A stretch of DNA of 39,543 nt from Methylobacterium gregans (GTDB lineage Bacteria > Pseudomonadota > Alphaproteobacteria > Rhizobiales > Beijerinckiaceae). The notes below the pieces were generated by a model. That model had not been told where the DNA came from. It did not search any database and saw only the letters and a list, made by a program, of their open reading frames with translations. The stretch covers positions 1 to 39,543 of the forward strand of contig NZ_BPQM01000117.1 of NCBI RefSeq assembly GCF_022179245.1, given 5' to 3'. Positions 25,452 through 33,179 of the stretch are shown in pieces. Position 1 is the stretch's first letter, and the number at the start of each line of letters is the position of its first letter. Made by a program: the position numbers and the translations under genes.

Positions 25452-26384
25452 TCAGTATCCCCGCCTCAGGTCCACGCGGTGCTCCGGAGCGCGACCCGTC
25501 CGAACCCGCTGGATGTTCTCGGCGATCTGCCGGGCGGCGGAGGCTGGAATCGCCACCGAGGCCAGATGGGGTGTGACGAGGACGTTCTCCATCCCCCACA
25601 AGGCGTGCCCCTCCGCGAGCGGCTCGGTCTCGAACACGTCCAGGGTGGCGCCGCCGAGGTGGCCGGACGCCAAGGCCGCCACGAGGGCCGCCTCGTCGAT
25701 GACCGCCCCGCGCGACACGTTGATGAGCGCGGCTCCCCGCGGCAGCGCGGCGATCTCGTCCGCTCCGATCAGGCGCCGGGTCTGGGGCGTCAGCGGCAGC
25801 ATCACCACCAGGATCTCGCTCCGCGCGAGAAACGGCCTCAGCGCATCCGGACCCGCGTGGCAGTCGATCCCGGGAAGCGCCTTCGGCGTGCGCGACCAGC
25901 CGGCGACGGAGAAGCCCTGGCGCGCGAGTTCGAGCGCTGCCGCGCCGCCGAGTTCGCCCAGGCCGAGCACGCCGACCCGGATCTCCCGCGCCTCGCGGGG
26001 ATGGACGTAGTGCCAGCGGCCGGAACGCTGGGCCGCCTCGAAGGCCGGGATGTCGCGCGCGTAGCGCAAGACCGCGAACAGCACGTAGTGCGTCATCATC
26101 CGCGCCATCTCGGGGTCGGACAGGCGCGCCACCGGCACGTCCGGCAGGTCGTCACGGCCGACGAGCGCGTCGGCACCCGCGCCCAGGATGGTGACGAGCC
26201 GCAGCCCCGGGTGACGGGCGAAGAAGCCGGCGGGCGGTTTCCAGACCAGCGCGTACCGGACGTCGTCCCCGGGGCCGATCTCCTCCGGCGTCCTGACGCG
26301 CACGTCCGGCAATAGCGCCTCCAGCGCCGTTCGCCAGGGCCCGACCGGATCGACGGCGCTCGCGAAGACGAGGGTCTCGGTCAC
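25452..26384 (-). CDS. GhrA-like D-2-hydroxyacid dehydrogenase
   Basis: A 310-residue NAD(P)-dependent D-2-hydroxyacid dehydrogenase of the glyoxylate/hydroxypyruvate reductase A type. Visible features are the Rossmann loop VGVLGLGELGG (137-147), NVSRGAVIDEAAL with catalytic Arg225, DVFETEPL with Glu254, and TPHLAS with His273. The N-terminal substrate domain carries VTILGAGADAL. It starts with GTG at 26384 overlapping the TGA of the AroQ-like gene by four bases (GTGA), so the two are translationally coupled. It probably reduces or oxidises a 2-oxo/2-hydroxy acid produced by its operon partners; the true substrate is unknown. Confidence 0.9.
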   Translation of the reverse strand: MTETLVFASAVDPVGPWRTALEALLPDVRVRTPEEIGPGDDVRYALVWKPPAGFFARHPGLRLVTILGAGADALVGRDDLPDVPVARLSDPEMARMMTHYVLFAVLRYARDIPAFEAAQRSGRWHYVHPREAREIRVGVLGLGELGGAAALELARQGFSVAGWSRTPKALPGIDCHAGPDALRPFLARSEILVVMLPLTPQTRRLIGADEIAALPRGAALINVSRGAVIDEAALVAALASGHLGGATLDVFETEPLAEGHALWGMENVLVTPHLASVAIPASAARQIAENIQRVRTGRAPEHRVDLRRGY

Positions 26385-26836
26385 GCGCGGGCCTCCCGCA
26401 CCCGGGTCGCGAGGGCGGTGATGGCGAGCTCGTAGCCGAGCCCGCCGAGACCGGCGACGACGCCGGTCGCCGCCCGCGACACGTAGGAGTGGTGCCGGAA
26501 GGGTTCCCGCTTCCAGATGTTGCTCATGTGCACCTCGACGATGGGGCCGGAGAAAGCCTGCAGCGCGTCGAGGATCGCCACGGAGGTGTAGGTGAGGCCG
26601 GCGGCGTTGATCGCGAGACCCGCGGCCGTTCCCCGGGCTTCCTGAATCCAGTCGACGAGGACACCCTCGTGGTTCGACTGCCGGAAGTCGAGGGCGGCGC
26701 CGACGGTCTCGGCGTGCCGCTCGCACCGCGCCTTCAGGGCAGGGAAGCCTTCCGTCCCGTAGGTCCCGTGCGGATCGAGCCCGTACAGGTTGGCGTTCGG
26801 GCCGTTCAGGAAGAGGATCGGGATCGGAGCGGTCAT
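26381..26836 (-). CDS. AroQ-like (type II dehydroquinase fold) protein, altered active site
   Basis: A 151-residue protein clearly of the type II 3-dehydroquinate dehydratase family: NGPNANLYG (11-19), RQSNHEG (52-58), INAAG (76-80), EVHMSN with His103, and REPFRHHSY (110-118). Two expected active-site residues differ. The essential Arg of the usual 'LGxREPxxYG' lid is Asp21 here, and the conserved His of 'LTHTS' is Tyr83. Tyr26 is kept. Chorismate synthesis is therefore doubtful; a related anti-elimination or dehydration of another substrate fits the catabolic operon better. The start at 26836 has GAGGA upstream, and the gene is coupled to the downstream dehydrogenase. A bona fide aroQ is expected elsewhere in the genome. 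Confidence 0.85.
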   Translation of the reverse strand: MTAPIPILFLNGPNANLYGLDPHGTYGTEGFPALKARCERHAETVGAALDFRQSNHEGVLVDWIQEARGTAAGLAINAAGLTYTSVAILDALQAFSGPIVEVHMSNIWKREPFRHHSYVSRAATGVVAGLGGLGYELAITALATRVREARA

Positions 26837-26918
26837 GGGGTGGTCCTCGAGGGATCTCTCTGTCCGTGGGCGGGGCACGTCCCGCAGCCCGCGATCCTGC
26901 TCGGCAGAAGCGCGGGGT

Positions 26919-27866
26919 TCAGCGCGGCACACGCCGCTCGATGGCGGGCGCGACCATGCCGGGGATGTAGGCGTCGGAGATGAAGGCGCGGCAATGCGTC
27001 TCGAAGGCCTCCACGAGGCGCGAGCGGTTGAGCTGCTTCAGGCGCGCGAGGCCGATGCGCATCGGGCGGTGCGTGCCCGCGAGCCGCACCCGCCTCAGCC
27101 GCTTCCCATCGAGCGCGAGGTCGGAGCGCGGGCGCACGTTGAACAGGGTGTAGCCGTGGCCGTTGGCCACCATCGTGCGCACCACCTCCTGGTGGGCGGA
27201 GCGCGCGGCGATCTTCGGCTGCAGGCCCTCGGCCATGAAGAGGGCGAGGAAGTATTCGCGGCTCAGCGGCAGGTCGAGCAGGATCATGGGCTCGTCGACG
27301 ATGTCGGCCATCGCGACCGCGGCGTGCTCCGCGAGCGGGTGCCCCTCCGCCACCAGGACGTGCGGCGGCAGGTCGACGAGCGGGGTGAAGTGGATGTCGT
27401 CCGGCACGTGCAGATCGTAGGTCAGCGCGACCTCGGTCTCCGAGCGGCGCAGGCCCGTGATCAGCTGTTCCTGGTCGCCTTCCACGTAGCGGATCTGCGT
27501 GGCGGGGAAGGCGGTGGTGAAGGCGTGGGCGAGTTCGGGCACGAGCATCGGCGCGAGCGTCACCATGCAGCCGAGCGAGAGGGGGCCCCGCACCTGTCCG
27601 CCCGCCTCCGACGCCAGGGTGTAGAGTCCCTCGGCCTGCTCCACGAGGGCCTTGGCCTCGCGCAGCACCTCGCGGCCGATCGGCGTCAGCGTGAGCCCCT
27701 GCGCGTGGTGGCGGACGAAGAGCTGCACGGAGAGTTCCCGCTCCAGGTGCGCGATGGCCGTCGAGATCGAGGGCTGCGAGATGTGGATGCGCTCGGAGGC
27801 GAGCGTGATGCTGCCGGTCTGTCCGGCGGCGATGAAGTATTCGAGCTGGCGCAGGGTGAACCGCAT
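26919..27866 (-). CDS. LysR family transcriptional regulator
   Basis: A 315-residue LysR-type regulator. The HTH is at about residues 17-40 (GSITLASERIHISQPSIST), followed by the linker IAHLERELSVQLFVRHHAQGL and an effector domain (GPLSLGCMVTLAPMLVPEL and VANGHGYTLFNVRP). The RQLEYFIAAGQTGSIT opening resembles the CynR/CbbR/NodD-like branch. Unusually for LysR proteins it lies inside a same-strand gene series, 82 bp before the AroQ-like gene and 59 bp after the DUF1028 gene, so it may be co-transcribed with what it controls. The inducer is probably a pathway intermediate, by inference. Confidence 0.9.
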   Translation of the reverse strand: MRFTLRQLEYFIAAGQTGSITLASERIHISQPSISTAIAHLERELSVQLFVRHHAQGLTLTPIGREVLREAKALVEQAEGLYTLASEAGGQVRGPLSLGCMVTLAPMLVPELAHAFTTAFPATQIRYVEGDQEQLITGLRRSETEVALTYDLHVPDDIHFTPLVDLPPHVLVAEGHPLAEHAAVAMADIVDEPMILLDLPLSREYFLALFMAEGLQPKIAARSAHQEVVRTMVANGHGYTLFNVRPRSDLALDGKRLRRVRLAGTHRPMRIGLARLKQLNRSRLVEAFETHCRAFISDAYIPGMVAPAIERRVPR

Positions 27867-27925
27867 TCGCTGCCTTCAGCGAGCGGCCAGGCCGACCGGA
27901 AAGCCGCCTCGCGTCCCGTCCTCGA

Positions 27926-28600
27926 TCATAGGTCGCCCGGGACTCCGTAGCTCGGCGCAGCGACGGGGTCGAGGGCGCGGGTGACGTAGGCGTCGAGCTG
28001 CGGCCGGTAGAGGTCCCACAGCGCGGCGAGGCCCGCGATCGGGCAATCCTCCGTCCAGTCGACGCGCAGGTCCGCGACCGGCCACGCGACCTCGCGCACC
28101 AGCATCAGCCCGGCCGAGTGCACCGGGCCGGCCTCCCCGCCAGCCGTGAGCGCCGCCCGCATCGCGACGAGCAGGCGGTCGCCGAGATGGCCGGACGCGC
28201 CGAGGAAGGCCTCGACCATCGCCTCGGGCACGCGCGCGTCAGCGAGGAGGTTGCCCCCGCAGGCGACGTCCGCGGCACGTGCTTCCCCCCAGGTCCCGAG
28301 CGCCTTGGGCCCCGAATGGATCGCCGAGCCGCCGGCCGCGTCCACGACCAGGACTTGGCGATAGGCCATCGGTCCGCCGGTCCGTCGCAGCACGGCGACC
28401 GCCTCCGCGGCGTCGGCGCCGAGCGCCATCAGGTCGAGGGCGCGGCGGCCGAGCGCCGGATCCGTCACGTTCTGGCTCGCGACCGCGCCGATTCCCGCGC
28501 GCGCATGGGCGCACCGCGCCGCGACGGCGGGCGAGGAGGACGAGACCGCGACGCCGAACATGCCGGTCGACGCGCAGCGCGCCACGATCGAGAAGGTCAT
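27926..28600 (-). CDS. DUF1028 family protein (Ntn-hydrolase-like)
   Basis: A 224-residue DUF1028 protein. The start MTFSIVARC followed by GMFGVAVSSSSPAVAARC, GAVASQNVTDP and GLDLMALG-type helices is characteristic; the family has an Ntn-hydrolase-like fold and often sits near amino-acid and purine degradation genes, but lacks an established reaction. VLVVDAAGGSAIHSG and the C-terminal VDWTEDCPIAGLAALWDLYRPQ also fit. It overlaps the stop of the RidA gene by four bases (ATGA), showing coupled translation. With RidA it probably acts on a hydrolysable C-N compound. Confidence 0.88.
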   Translation of the reverse strand: MTFSIVARCASTGMFGVAVSSSSPAVAARCAHARAGIGAVASQNVTDPALGRRALDLMALGADAAEAVAVLRRTGGPMAYRQVLVVDAAGGSAIHSGPKALGTWGEARAADVACGGNLLADARVPEAMVEAFLGASGHLGDRLLVAMRAALTAGGEAGPVHSAGLMLVREVAWPVADLRVDWTEDCPIAGLAALWDLYRPQLDAYVTRALDPVAAPSYGVPGDL

Positions 28601-29019
28601 GCCGCCTCCGGGATTACCGCGATGGCGTCGATCTCGACGAGCCATTCGGGTCGGGCGAGCGCGGAGACCACGATCCCGGTCGAGACGGGGTGGACGCCCT
28701 TCAACCAGCGGCCGACCGTGCGGTAGACCGGCTCGCGGTAGCGCGGATCGACGAGGTAGATCGTGATCTTGCAGATGTGCTCGAGCCGCGAGCCGGCCTC
28801 CTCCAGCAGCATCGCGATGTTGGCCATCGCCTTCTCGGCCTGACCGGCGGCGTCGCCGATCGCGACGCTCTCGGAAGTGTCGAGGTCCTGACCGATCTGT
28901 CCGCGCACGAAGACCATCTGCCCCCGCGCCACCACGGTCTGGCAGAGATCGTTGTCGAGCTGCTGCTCGGGATAGGTGTCGCGGGTGTTGAAGGGGCGGA
29001 TCCTCTTGTGGACGGTCAT
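28597..29019 (-). CDS. RidA family protein
   Basis: A 140-residue RidA/YjgF homologue, a cytoplasmic trimer that hydrolyses enamine/imine intermediates. Visible features are VRGQIGQDLDTSE, KAMANIAMLLEEAGSRLEHICKITIYL split around the central helix, the REPVYRTVGRWL segment, and a C-terminal STGIVVSALARPEWLVEIDAIA, which holds the loop and acidic residue near the active site. The usual substrate-binding Arg before the 'V..L' strand is not obvious here (STGIVVSAL), so it is probably not a canonical RidA. It is the first gene of the coupled RidA-DUF1028 unit. The second RidA in this window is only distantly similar. Confidence 0.9.
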   Translation of the reverse strand: MTVHKRIRPFNTRDTYPEQQLDNDLCQTVVARGQMVFVRGQIGQDLDTSESVAIGDAAGQAEKAMANIAMLLEEAGSRLEHICKITIYLVDPRYREPVYRTVGRWLKGVHPVSTGIVVSALARPEWLVEIDAIAVIPEAA

Positions 29020-29327
29020 CGGGCGTTCCTACCTCGGGCGAGAGCGAATCCGGGCTGTCGATGGCCGTGCGGGCTCGGCACGCGTCCCGTTGCGCGATGC
29101 ATCGGGCATGCCCGCCGGCGCCCGCTTCCAGGCCCGCTTCCAGGCTTGAGCGCGGCGAGGATATCGATCCGTCCGCGCCCAACAACAAGCACTTGCCGGG
29201 GATGTGGTTCGGAAAATCCGAAGCCGCCGAAGACCTCGGGTCAGCCCCAGGCCGGCGTCCGCGTGTTGTCTGCAACAGAGGCCGACCGTAACGATCCGCT
29301 TCATTCGGAAGCACGCGGGATCCGCCG
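29020..29327. promoter_or_regulatory. Divergent promoter region with tandem 12-mer
   Basis: About 308 bp between the RidA operon and the divergent M20 deacylase, expected to hold both promoters and a site for the LysR protein. The 12-mer CCCGCTTCCAGG occurs twice in perfect tandem at 29121-29144. No other clear operator or promoter could be assigned. Confidence 0.4.
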
Positions 29328-30500
29328 ATGATCATGACTGTTACGACGTCCGGGGCGCTCGTCGAGACGTTGGACAAGCTCGTCGGCTTCGAGACCGTCA
29401 GCGCGCGCAGCAACCTGGCGCTCATCGACCATGTCGAGGACCTTGCCCGCGCGCACGGGGCGGAGATCGACCGGATTCCTGCGCCCGCGGATGACAAGGC
29501 GGCGCTCTGGATCACGATCGGTCCGCGGGACGTACCGGGCTACGTGCTCTCGGGCCACAGCGACGTCGTGCCGGTCGACGGGCAATCTTGGTCGAGCGAC
29601 CCCTTCCGCCTGACCGAACGCGGCGGGCGCCTCTTCGGACGCGGCACCTCGGACATGAAGGGTTTCGTCGCGGTCTGCCTCGCGTTGCTGCCCGAGATGG
29701 CGGCGGCAGGGCTCGCCCGCCCGATCCACATCGCCCTCTCGTACGACGAGGAGGTCGGCTGCCTCGGCGTGCGCCCGCTGATTGCGCGGATGCGCGCGCG
29801 AGGCCTTCGCCCCCTCGGCTGTTTCGTGGGCGAGCCGACCGAGATGGGCGTGGTCGTCGGCCACAAGGGCAAGAGCGCGGCGCGGCTCACCTTCCGCGGT
29901 CGGGCCTGCCACTCGGCGACGGCGCCGCAGGGGGTCAACGCCGTCGAGTTCGCGGCGCGCTTCATCGACCATGTCCGTCTGAGCGCCGAGCGCCTCGCCC
30001 GCGACGGCGCCCGCGACCCGCTCTACGACGTCCCCCACACCACCGGGCTCTGCAGCGTCGTCCGGGGCGGAACGGCGCTCAACATCGTGCCCGATACCTG
30101 CACGGTCGAGTTCGAGTACCGCGCCATCGCGGCGGACGACGCCGGGGCGCTGGCCGGGGCCGCGATCGCCTACGCGACCGAGGTGCTGGGCGCCGAGATG
30201 GCGGCGCGCGACCCCGCCTGCGGCGTCGCGGTCGAGCCCCTCGTCGGCTATCCGGGGCTCGAGCTCGATCCGCAGGCCGACCTCGCGCGGCTGGCCAAGC
30301 GGCTGTCCGGCCGCGACGGGCACGCCAAGGTGTCCTACGGGACGGAGGCGGGACTGTTCCAGACGCTGGGCGACGTCCCGGCCGTGGTAATCGGCCCGGG
30401 CGCGATGGGGCGCGCCCACAGGGCCGACGAGTACGTCACGCGGGACGAACTGGAGAGCTGCGCCGGCTTCGTCCGGCAGTTGATCGCCGCCTCGCGCTGA
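29328..30500 (+). CDS. M20 family deacylase (ArgE/acetylornithine deacetylase-like)
   Basis: A 390-residue dizinc M20 metallopeptidase, resembling acetylornithine deacetylase. It removes an acyl group from an N-acyl amino acid. Metal-ligand and catalytic motifs are visible: GHSDVVPVDG with His77 and Asp79, GRGTSDMKGF with bridging Asp109, SYDEEVGC with catalytic Glu141 and metal-binding Glu142, CFVGEPTEM with Glu169, and the dimerisation-domain GRACHSATAPQGVNA. PGAMGRAHRADEYV near the end carries the last His. The length is normal. It is divergent from the RidA/DUF1028 operon and convergent with the GST gene, so here it probably deacylates an imported compound rather than making arginine. Confidence 0.9.
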   Translation: MIMTVTTSGALVETLDKLVGFETVSARSNLALIDHVEDLARAHGAEIDRIPAPADDKAALWITIGPRDVPGYVLSGHSDVVPVDGQSWSSDPFRLTERGGRLFGRGTSDMKGFVAVCLALLPEMAAAGLARPIHIALSYDEEVGCLGVRPLIARMRARGLRPLGCFVGEPTEMGVVVGHKGKSAARLTFRGRACHSATAPQGVNAVEFAARFIDHVRLSAERLARDGARDPLYDVPHTTGLCSVVRGGTALNIVPDTCTVEFEYRAIAADDAGALAGAAIAYATEVLGAEMAARDPACGVAVEPLVGYPGLELDPQADLARLAKRLSGRDGHAKVSYGTEAGLFQTLGDVPAVVIGPGAMGRAHRADEYVTRDELESCAGFVRQLIAASR

Positions 30501-30503
30501 GAG

Positions 30504-30545
30504 CGCCTGCGGGCACCCGAGGGGCGGAAGATCGCCCCAGGCGCG
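30504..30545. terminator. Nested hairpins at a convergent junction
   Basis: GCGCCTG (30504-30510) pairs with CAGGCGC (30539-30545), and inside it GGGGCG (30522-30527) pairs with CGCCCC (30534-30539), sharing one base. The structure fills the 49-bp gap between two converging genes, suggesting a bidirectional transcript end. No T-run. Confidence 0.5.
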
Positions 30546-30549
30546 GCGC

Positions 30550-31182
30550 TCAATCCTGCGGCGTCGTCCGCTGCATCGAGGGACGCCGGCCGAACGCCGC
30601 GTACCAAGCGGCTGCGGCGGGCCGGCCGGTACGCCAGCCGAGGTCGGGGAAGCGGAAATCGAGGTAGCCGAGGGCGCAGCCCGTGGCGACCGCGCCGATG
30701 TCGAGCCCCGCGCCGGAATCGTTCTCAGGATCGTTCCGAGATCCCGCGAGCGTCGCCTCGATCCGATCGAGAGCGTCCGTGATCTTCGCGATCTGGCCCG
30801 CCTCCCAGGCATCCCAGCGCGCCGCGGCCGGCCGCATCACGCGCTCGTAGCGGAGCAGCAGGGCGGCATCGAGCAGGCCGTCGGCGAGCGCCTGGCGGGC
30901 GAGCGCGTCCCAGCGGGCCGCGCCCTCCGGGAACAGGCGCCGGCCGGCGGAGCGGGCGTCGAGGTACTCGCAGATCACCCGGCTGTCGAACAGGGCCGTG
31001 CCGTCGGCCAGCACGAGGGTCGGAACCTTGCCGAGTGGGTTGTGGCCTACCGTCTCCGGGTTGCGCTCGGTCGGCGTCGCGGTGACTGGCACGATCTCGA
31101 TCGCCTCCGCCTGCCCGGTCTCGTGGGCGAGGACCAGGACCTTGCGGACGTACGGGGAGGTCCGCGCGTAGAGAAGCTTCAT
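30550..31182 (-). CDS. Glutathione S-transferase-like protein
   Basis: A 210-residue cytosolic GST. The thioredoxin-like N-domain has MKLLYARTSPYVRKVLVLA with the likely glutathione-activating Ser9, NPLGKVPTLVLADG with the cis-Pro, and LFDSRVICEYLD with the Ser that holds the gamma-glutamyl group. The all-helical C-domain spans about residues 88-205 (ALADGLLDAALLLRYE, DIGAVATGCALGYLDFRF). It belongs to the proteobacterial class often near catabolic genes, where it may isomerise or detoxify an intermediate. It lies 40 bp after the ABC ATPase gene on the same strand, and is the last gene of that operon. Confidence 0.9.
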   Translation of the reverse strand: MKLLYARTSPYVRKVLVLAHETGQAEAIEIVPVTATPTERNPETVGHNPLGKVPTLVLADGTALFDSRVICEYLDARSAGRRLFPEGAARWDALARQALADGLLDAALLLRYERVMRPAAARWDAWEAGQIAKITDALDRIEATLAGSRNDPENDSGAGLDIGAVATGCALGYLDFRFPDLGWRTGRPAAAAWYAAFGRRPSMQRTTPQD

Positions 31183-31222
31183 CGGGCACTTGTTCCTGTC
31201 GGGCGCATCCGAGGCGAGCGCG

Positions 31223-32380
31223 TCACGGCTCGGGCGGGAAGGCGACGAGGCCGCCCTGCGGCACGAGGAGGCCGACGGGGGTTCCGGGGGCGTAGGTGGC
31301 GAGCGCGCCGTGTCCCGGCATCCGCACCACCACGCGACCGCTGCCGGCGAGATCGGGGTGGAGGTCGGCGTGAAGGTCGATGTGCGAGCCTTGGTAGACG
31401 AGGGCCGCCACCTGCGCCGGCAGGGTCCCGGCCTCGCCCATGGGCCGCACACCGAGGTGATCCGGGCGCACGAACACGTCCACCGCGGCGCCCGCCGCGC
31501 AGTCGCGCAGGGCTTCCGCCTCGACCTCTCGGCGCAGGTCGCCGATCGCGACCGTGGCGCGCTCGCCCGCGCGAGATTCGAGGCGGCCCGGCAAACGGTT
31601 CACGTCACCGATGAACCCCGCCACGAAGCGATCCTGCGGGTGACGATAGACCTGATCCGGCGTGCCGACTTGCCGGACACGGCCCGCCGACATCACGACG
31701 ATGCGGTCCGACATGCTCAGCGCCTCGCCCTGGTCGTGCGTGACGAAGACCGTGGTCACGCCGAGCCGGCGCTGGATCTCCTTCAACTCGACCTGCATCG
31801 CCCCGCGCAGGTTCTTGTCCAGCGCCGAGAACGGCTCGTCGAGCAGCAGAACCTTCGGGCGGATGACGAGGGCACGGGCGAGCGCCACGCGCTGCTGCTG
31901 GCCGCCGGAGAGCTGGCGGGGCGAGCGGTCGGCGAAGCCTGTGAGCTTCACGAGGGCGAGGGCCTGGGCCACCCGCTCGGCGATCTCCCGCTTCGGCAGC
32001 CCACGCATGCGCAGGCCGTAGCCCACGTTCTTCGCGACGCTCATGTGCGGGAACAGGGCGTAGTTCTGGAAGACGATGCCGATCTCGCGCTCGTAGGGCG
32101 GGGTGGCGGTGACGAGGTCGTCCCCGATGAAGATCTCGCCCGCATCCGCCTCCAGGAAGCCCGCCATCAGGTTGAGCAGGGTGGTCTTGCCGCAGCCCGA
32201 GGGTCCGAGCAGCGTCAGAAACTCGCCCTGCTCGACCCGCAGCCAGGTCTCCTCCAGCGCGGTCACCGTGCCGAAGCGCTTCACCACCCCGTCGAGGCGG
32301 ACCGCCGGGGTCGGCCGGTCGGTCACGGCGGCACCGGGCAGGCTCGCGGGCGGGGAGAGATCAACGGCCTTGCTCAACAT
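31223..32380 (-). CDS. ABC importer ATP-binding protein (PotA-like)
   Basis: A 385-residue ATPase of the spermidine/putrescine/2-aminoethylphosphonate importer group. Walker A LLGPSGCGKTT (58-67), Q-loop FQNYALFPHMSV, signature LSGGQQQR (157-164), Walker B LLLDEPFSALD (178-188) and the H-loop THD are all intact. A C-terminal TOBE domain (about 270-385) is typical of this group. The start overlaps the end of the PotC-like gene by 20 bases, so translation is coupled. It powers uptake by the two permeases upstream in the same operon. Confidence 0.93.
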   Translation of the reverse strand: MLSKAVDLSPPASLPGAAVTDRPTPAVRLDGVVKRFGTVTALEETWLRVEQGEFLTLLGPSGCGKTTLLNLMAGFLEADAGEIFIGDDLVTATPPYEREIGIVFQNYALFPHMSVAKNVGYGLRMRGLPKREIAERVAQALALVKLTGFADRSPRQLSGGQQQRVALARALVIRPKVLLLDEPFSALDKNLRGAMQVELKEIQRRLGVTTVFVTHDQGEALSMSDRIVVMSAGRVRQVGTPDQVYRHPQDRFVAGFIGDVNRLPGRLESRAGERATVAIGDLRREVEAEALRDCAAGAAVDVFVRPDHLGVRPMGEAGTLPAQVAALVYQGSHIDLHADLHPDLAGSGRVVVRMPGHGALATYAPGTPVGLLVPQGGLVAFPPEP

Positions 32381-33179
32381 TCAGCACCTTGCCGAGCCCG
32401 AGGAACGTGTTGGCGACGGTCAGCGCGAGCGCCGTCACCGCGATGTAGATGACCGAGACGGCCGCCAGCGTCGGGTCCGCGAACTCGCGGACGTAGCCGT
32501 ACATGGCGACCGGCAGGGTCTGGGTCGCTTGGCCCGTCACGAAGAGCGAGGCGGTGAACTCGTTGAAGGAGAGGATCGCGGCGAACAACCAGCCGCTGAC
32601 GAGGCCCGGCGCGAGGAGCGGCAGGGTGATGGTGCCGAGCACGCGGCCCGGCCGGGCGCCGAGGCTGGCGGCGGCGAGTTCCAGCCGCTCGTCGATGTTC
32701 TGCAGCGAGATGTAGACCGAGCGGATCACGAACGGCAGCACCACGATGACGTGGGTGAGCACCACCACGGCGAAGCCCCGCGCCGCGCCGATCCCAGTGG
32801 CCAGGACCAGGAGGCCCAGGCCGATGGTGAAGTGCGGCACGATCAGCGGCGAGAGGAGCACGCCCTCGAGGCCTGCCTTGAAGCGGAAGGCGTAGCGCTT
32901 CAGCGCGATCGCGAAGCCGGTGCCGACGACGAGCGCGATCGTCGAGGCCCAGGCGGTGACCACAAGGCTATTCCACAGACCCGTCTGGAAATCCCGATAG
33001 GTCAGGGCCCGGGTGAACCAGCGGGTCGAGTACTTGGCCGGCGGGAAGCTCAGGATCGCCCGGTCGTTGAAGGCGGCCAGCGTCACCACGAGGGCCGGCA
33101 GCACGATGAAGGCGAGGATCAGCCCGACGAGGACCTTGCCGGAGATCCCGAGGAGGCGGGTGGAGAGGCCGCGGCGCAT
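32361..33179 (-). CDS. ABC importer permease (PotC-like)
   Basis: A 272-residue inner-membrane permease of the PotC type with about six transmembrane helices, starting LVGLILAFIVLPALVVTLAAF and ending VSVIYIAVTALALTVAN. The EAA loop that docks on the ATPase is visible as LELAAASLGARPGRVLGTITLPLLAPGL, shown here in parts: LELAAASLG then RVLGTITLPLL. It forms a heterodimer with the PotB-like protein. Its ATG shares one base with the PotB stop (TGATG), which indicates strict coupling. Confidence 0.92.
   Translation of the reverse strand: MRRGLSTRLLGISGKVLVGLILAFIVLPALVVTLAAFNDRAILSFPPAKYSTRWFTRALTYRDFQTGLWNSLVVTAWASTIALVVGTGFAIALKRYAFRFKAGLEGVLLSPLIVPHFTIGLGLLVLATGIGAARGFAVVVLTHVIVVLPFVIRSVYISLQNIDERLELAAASLGARPGRVLGTITLPLLAPGLVSGWLFAAILSFNEFTASLFVTGQATQTLPVAMYGYVREFADPTLAAVSVIYIAVTALALTVANTFLGLGKVLNVEQGR

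Noticed and set aside
29301..30812. 503-residue minus-strand open frame
   Set aside because: Antisense of the M20 deacylase, whose metal ligands are clear.
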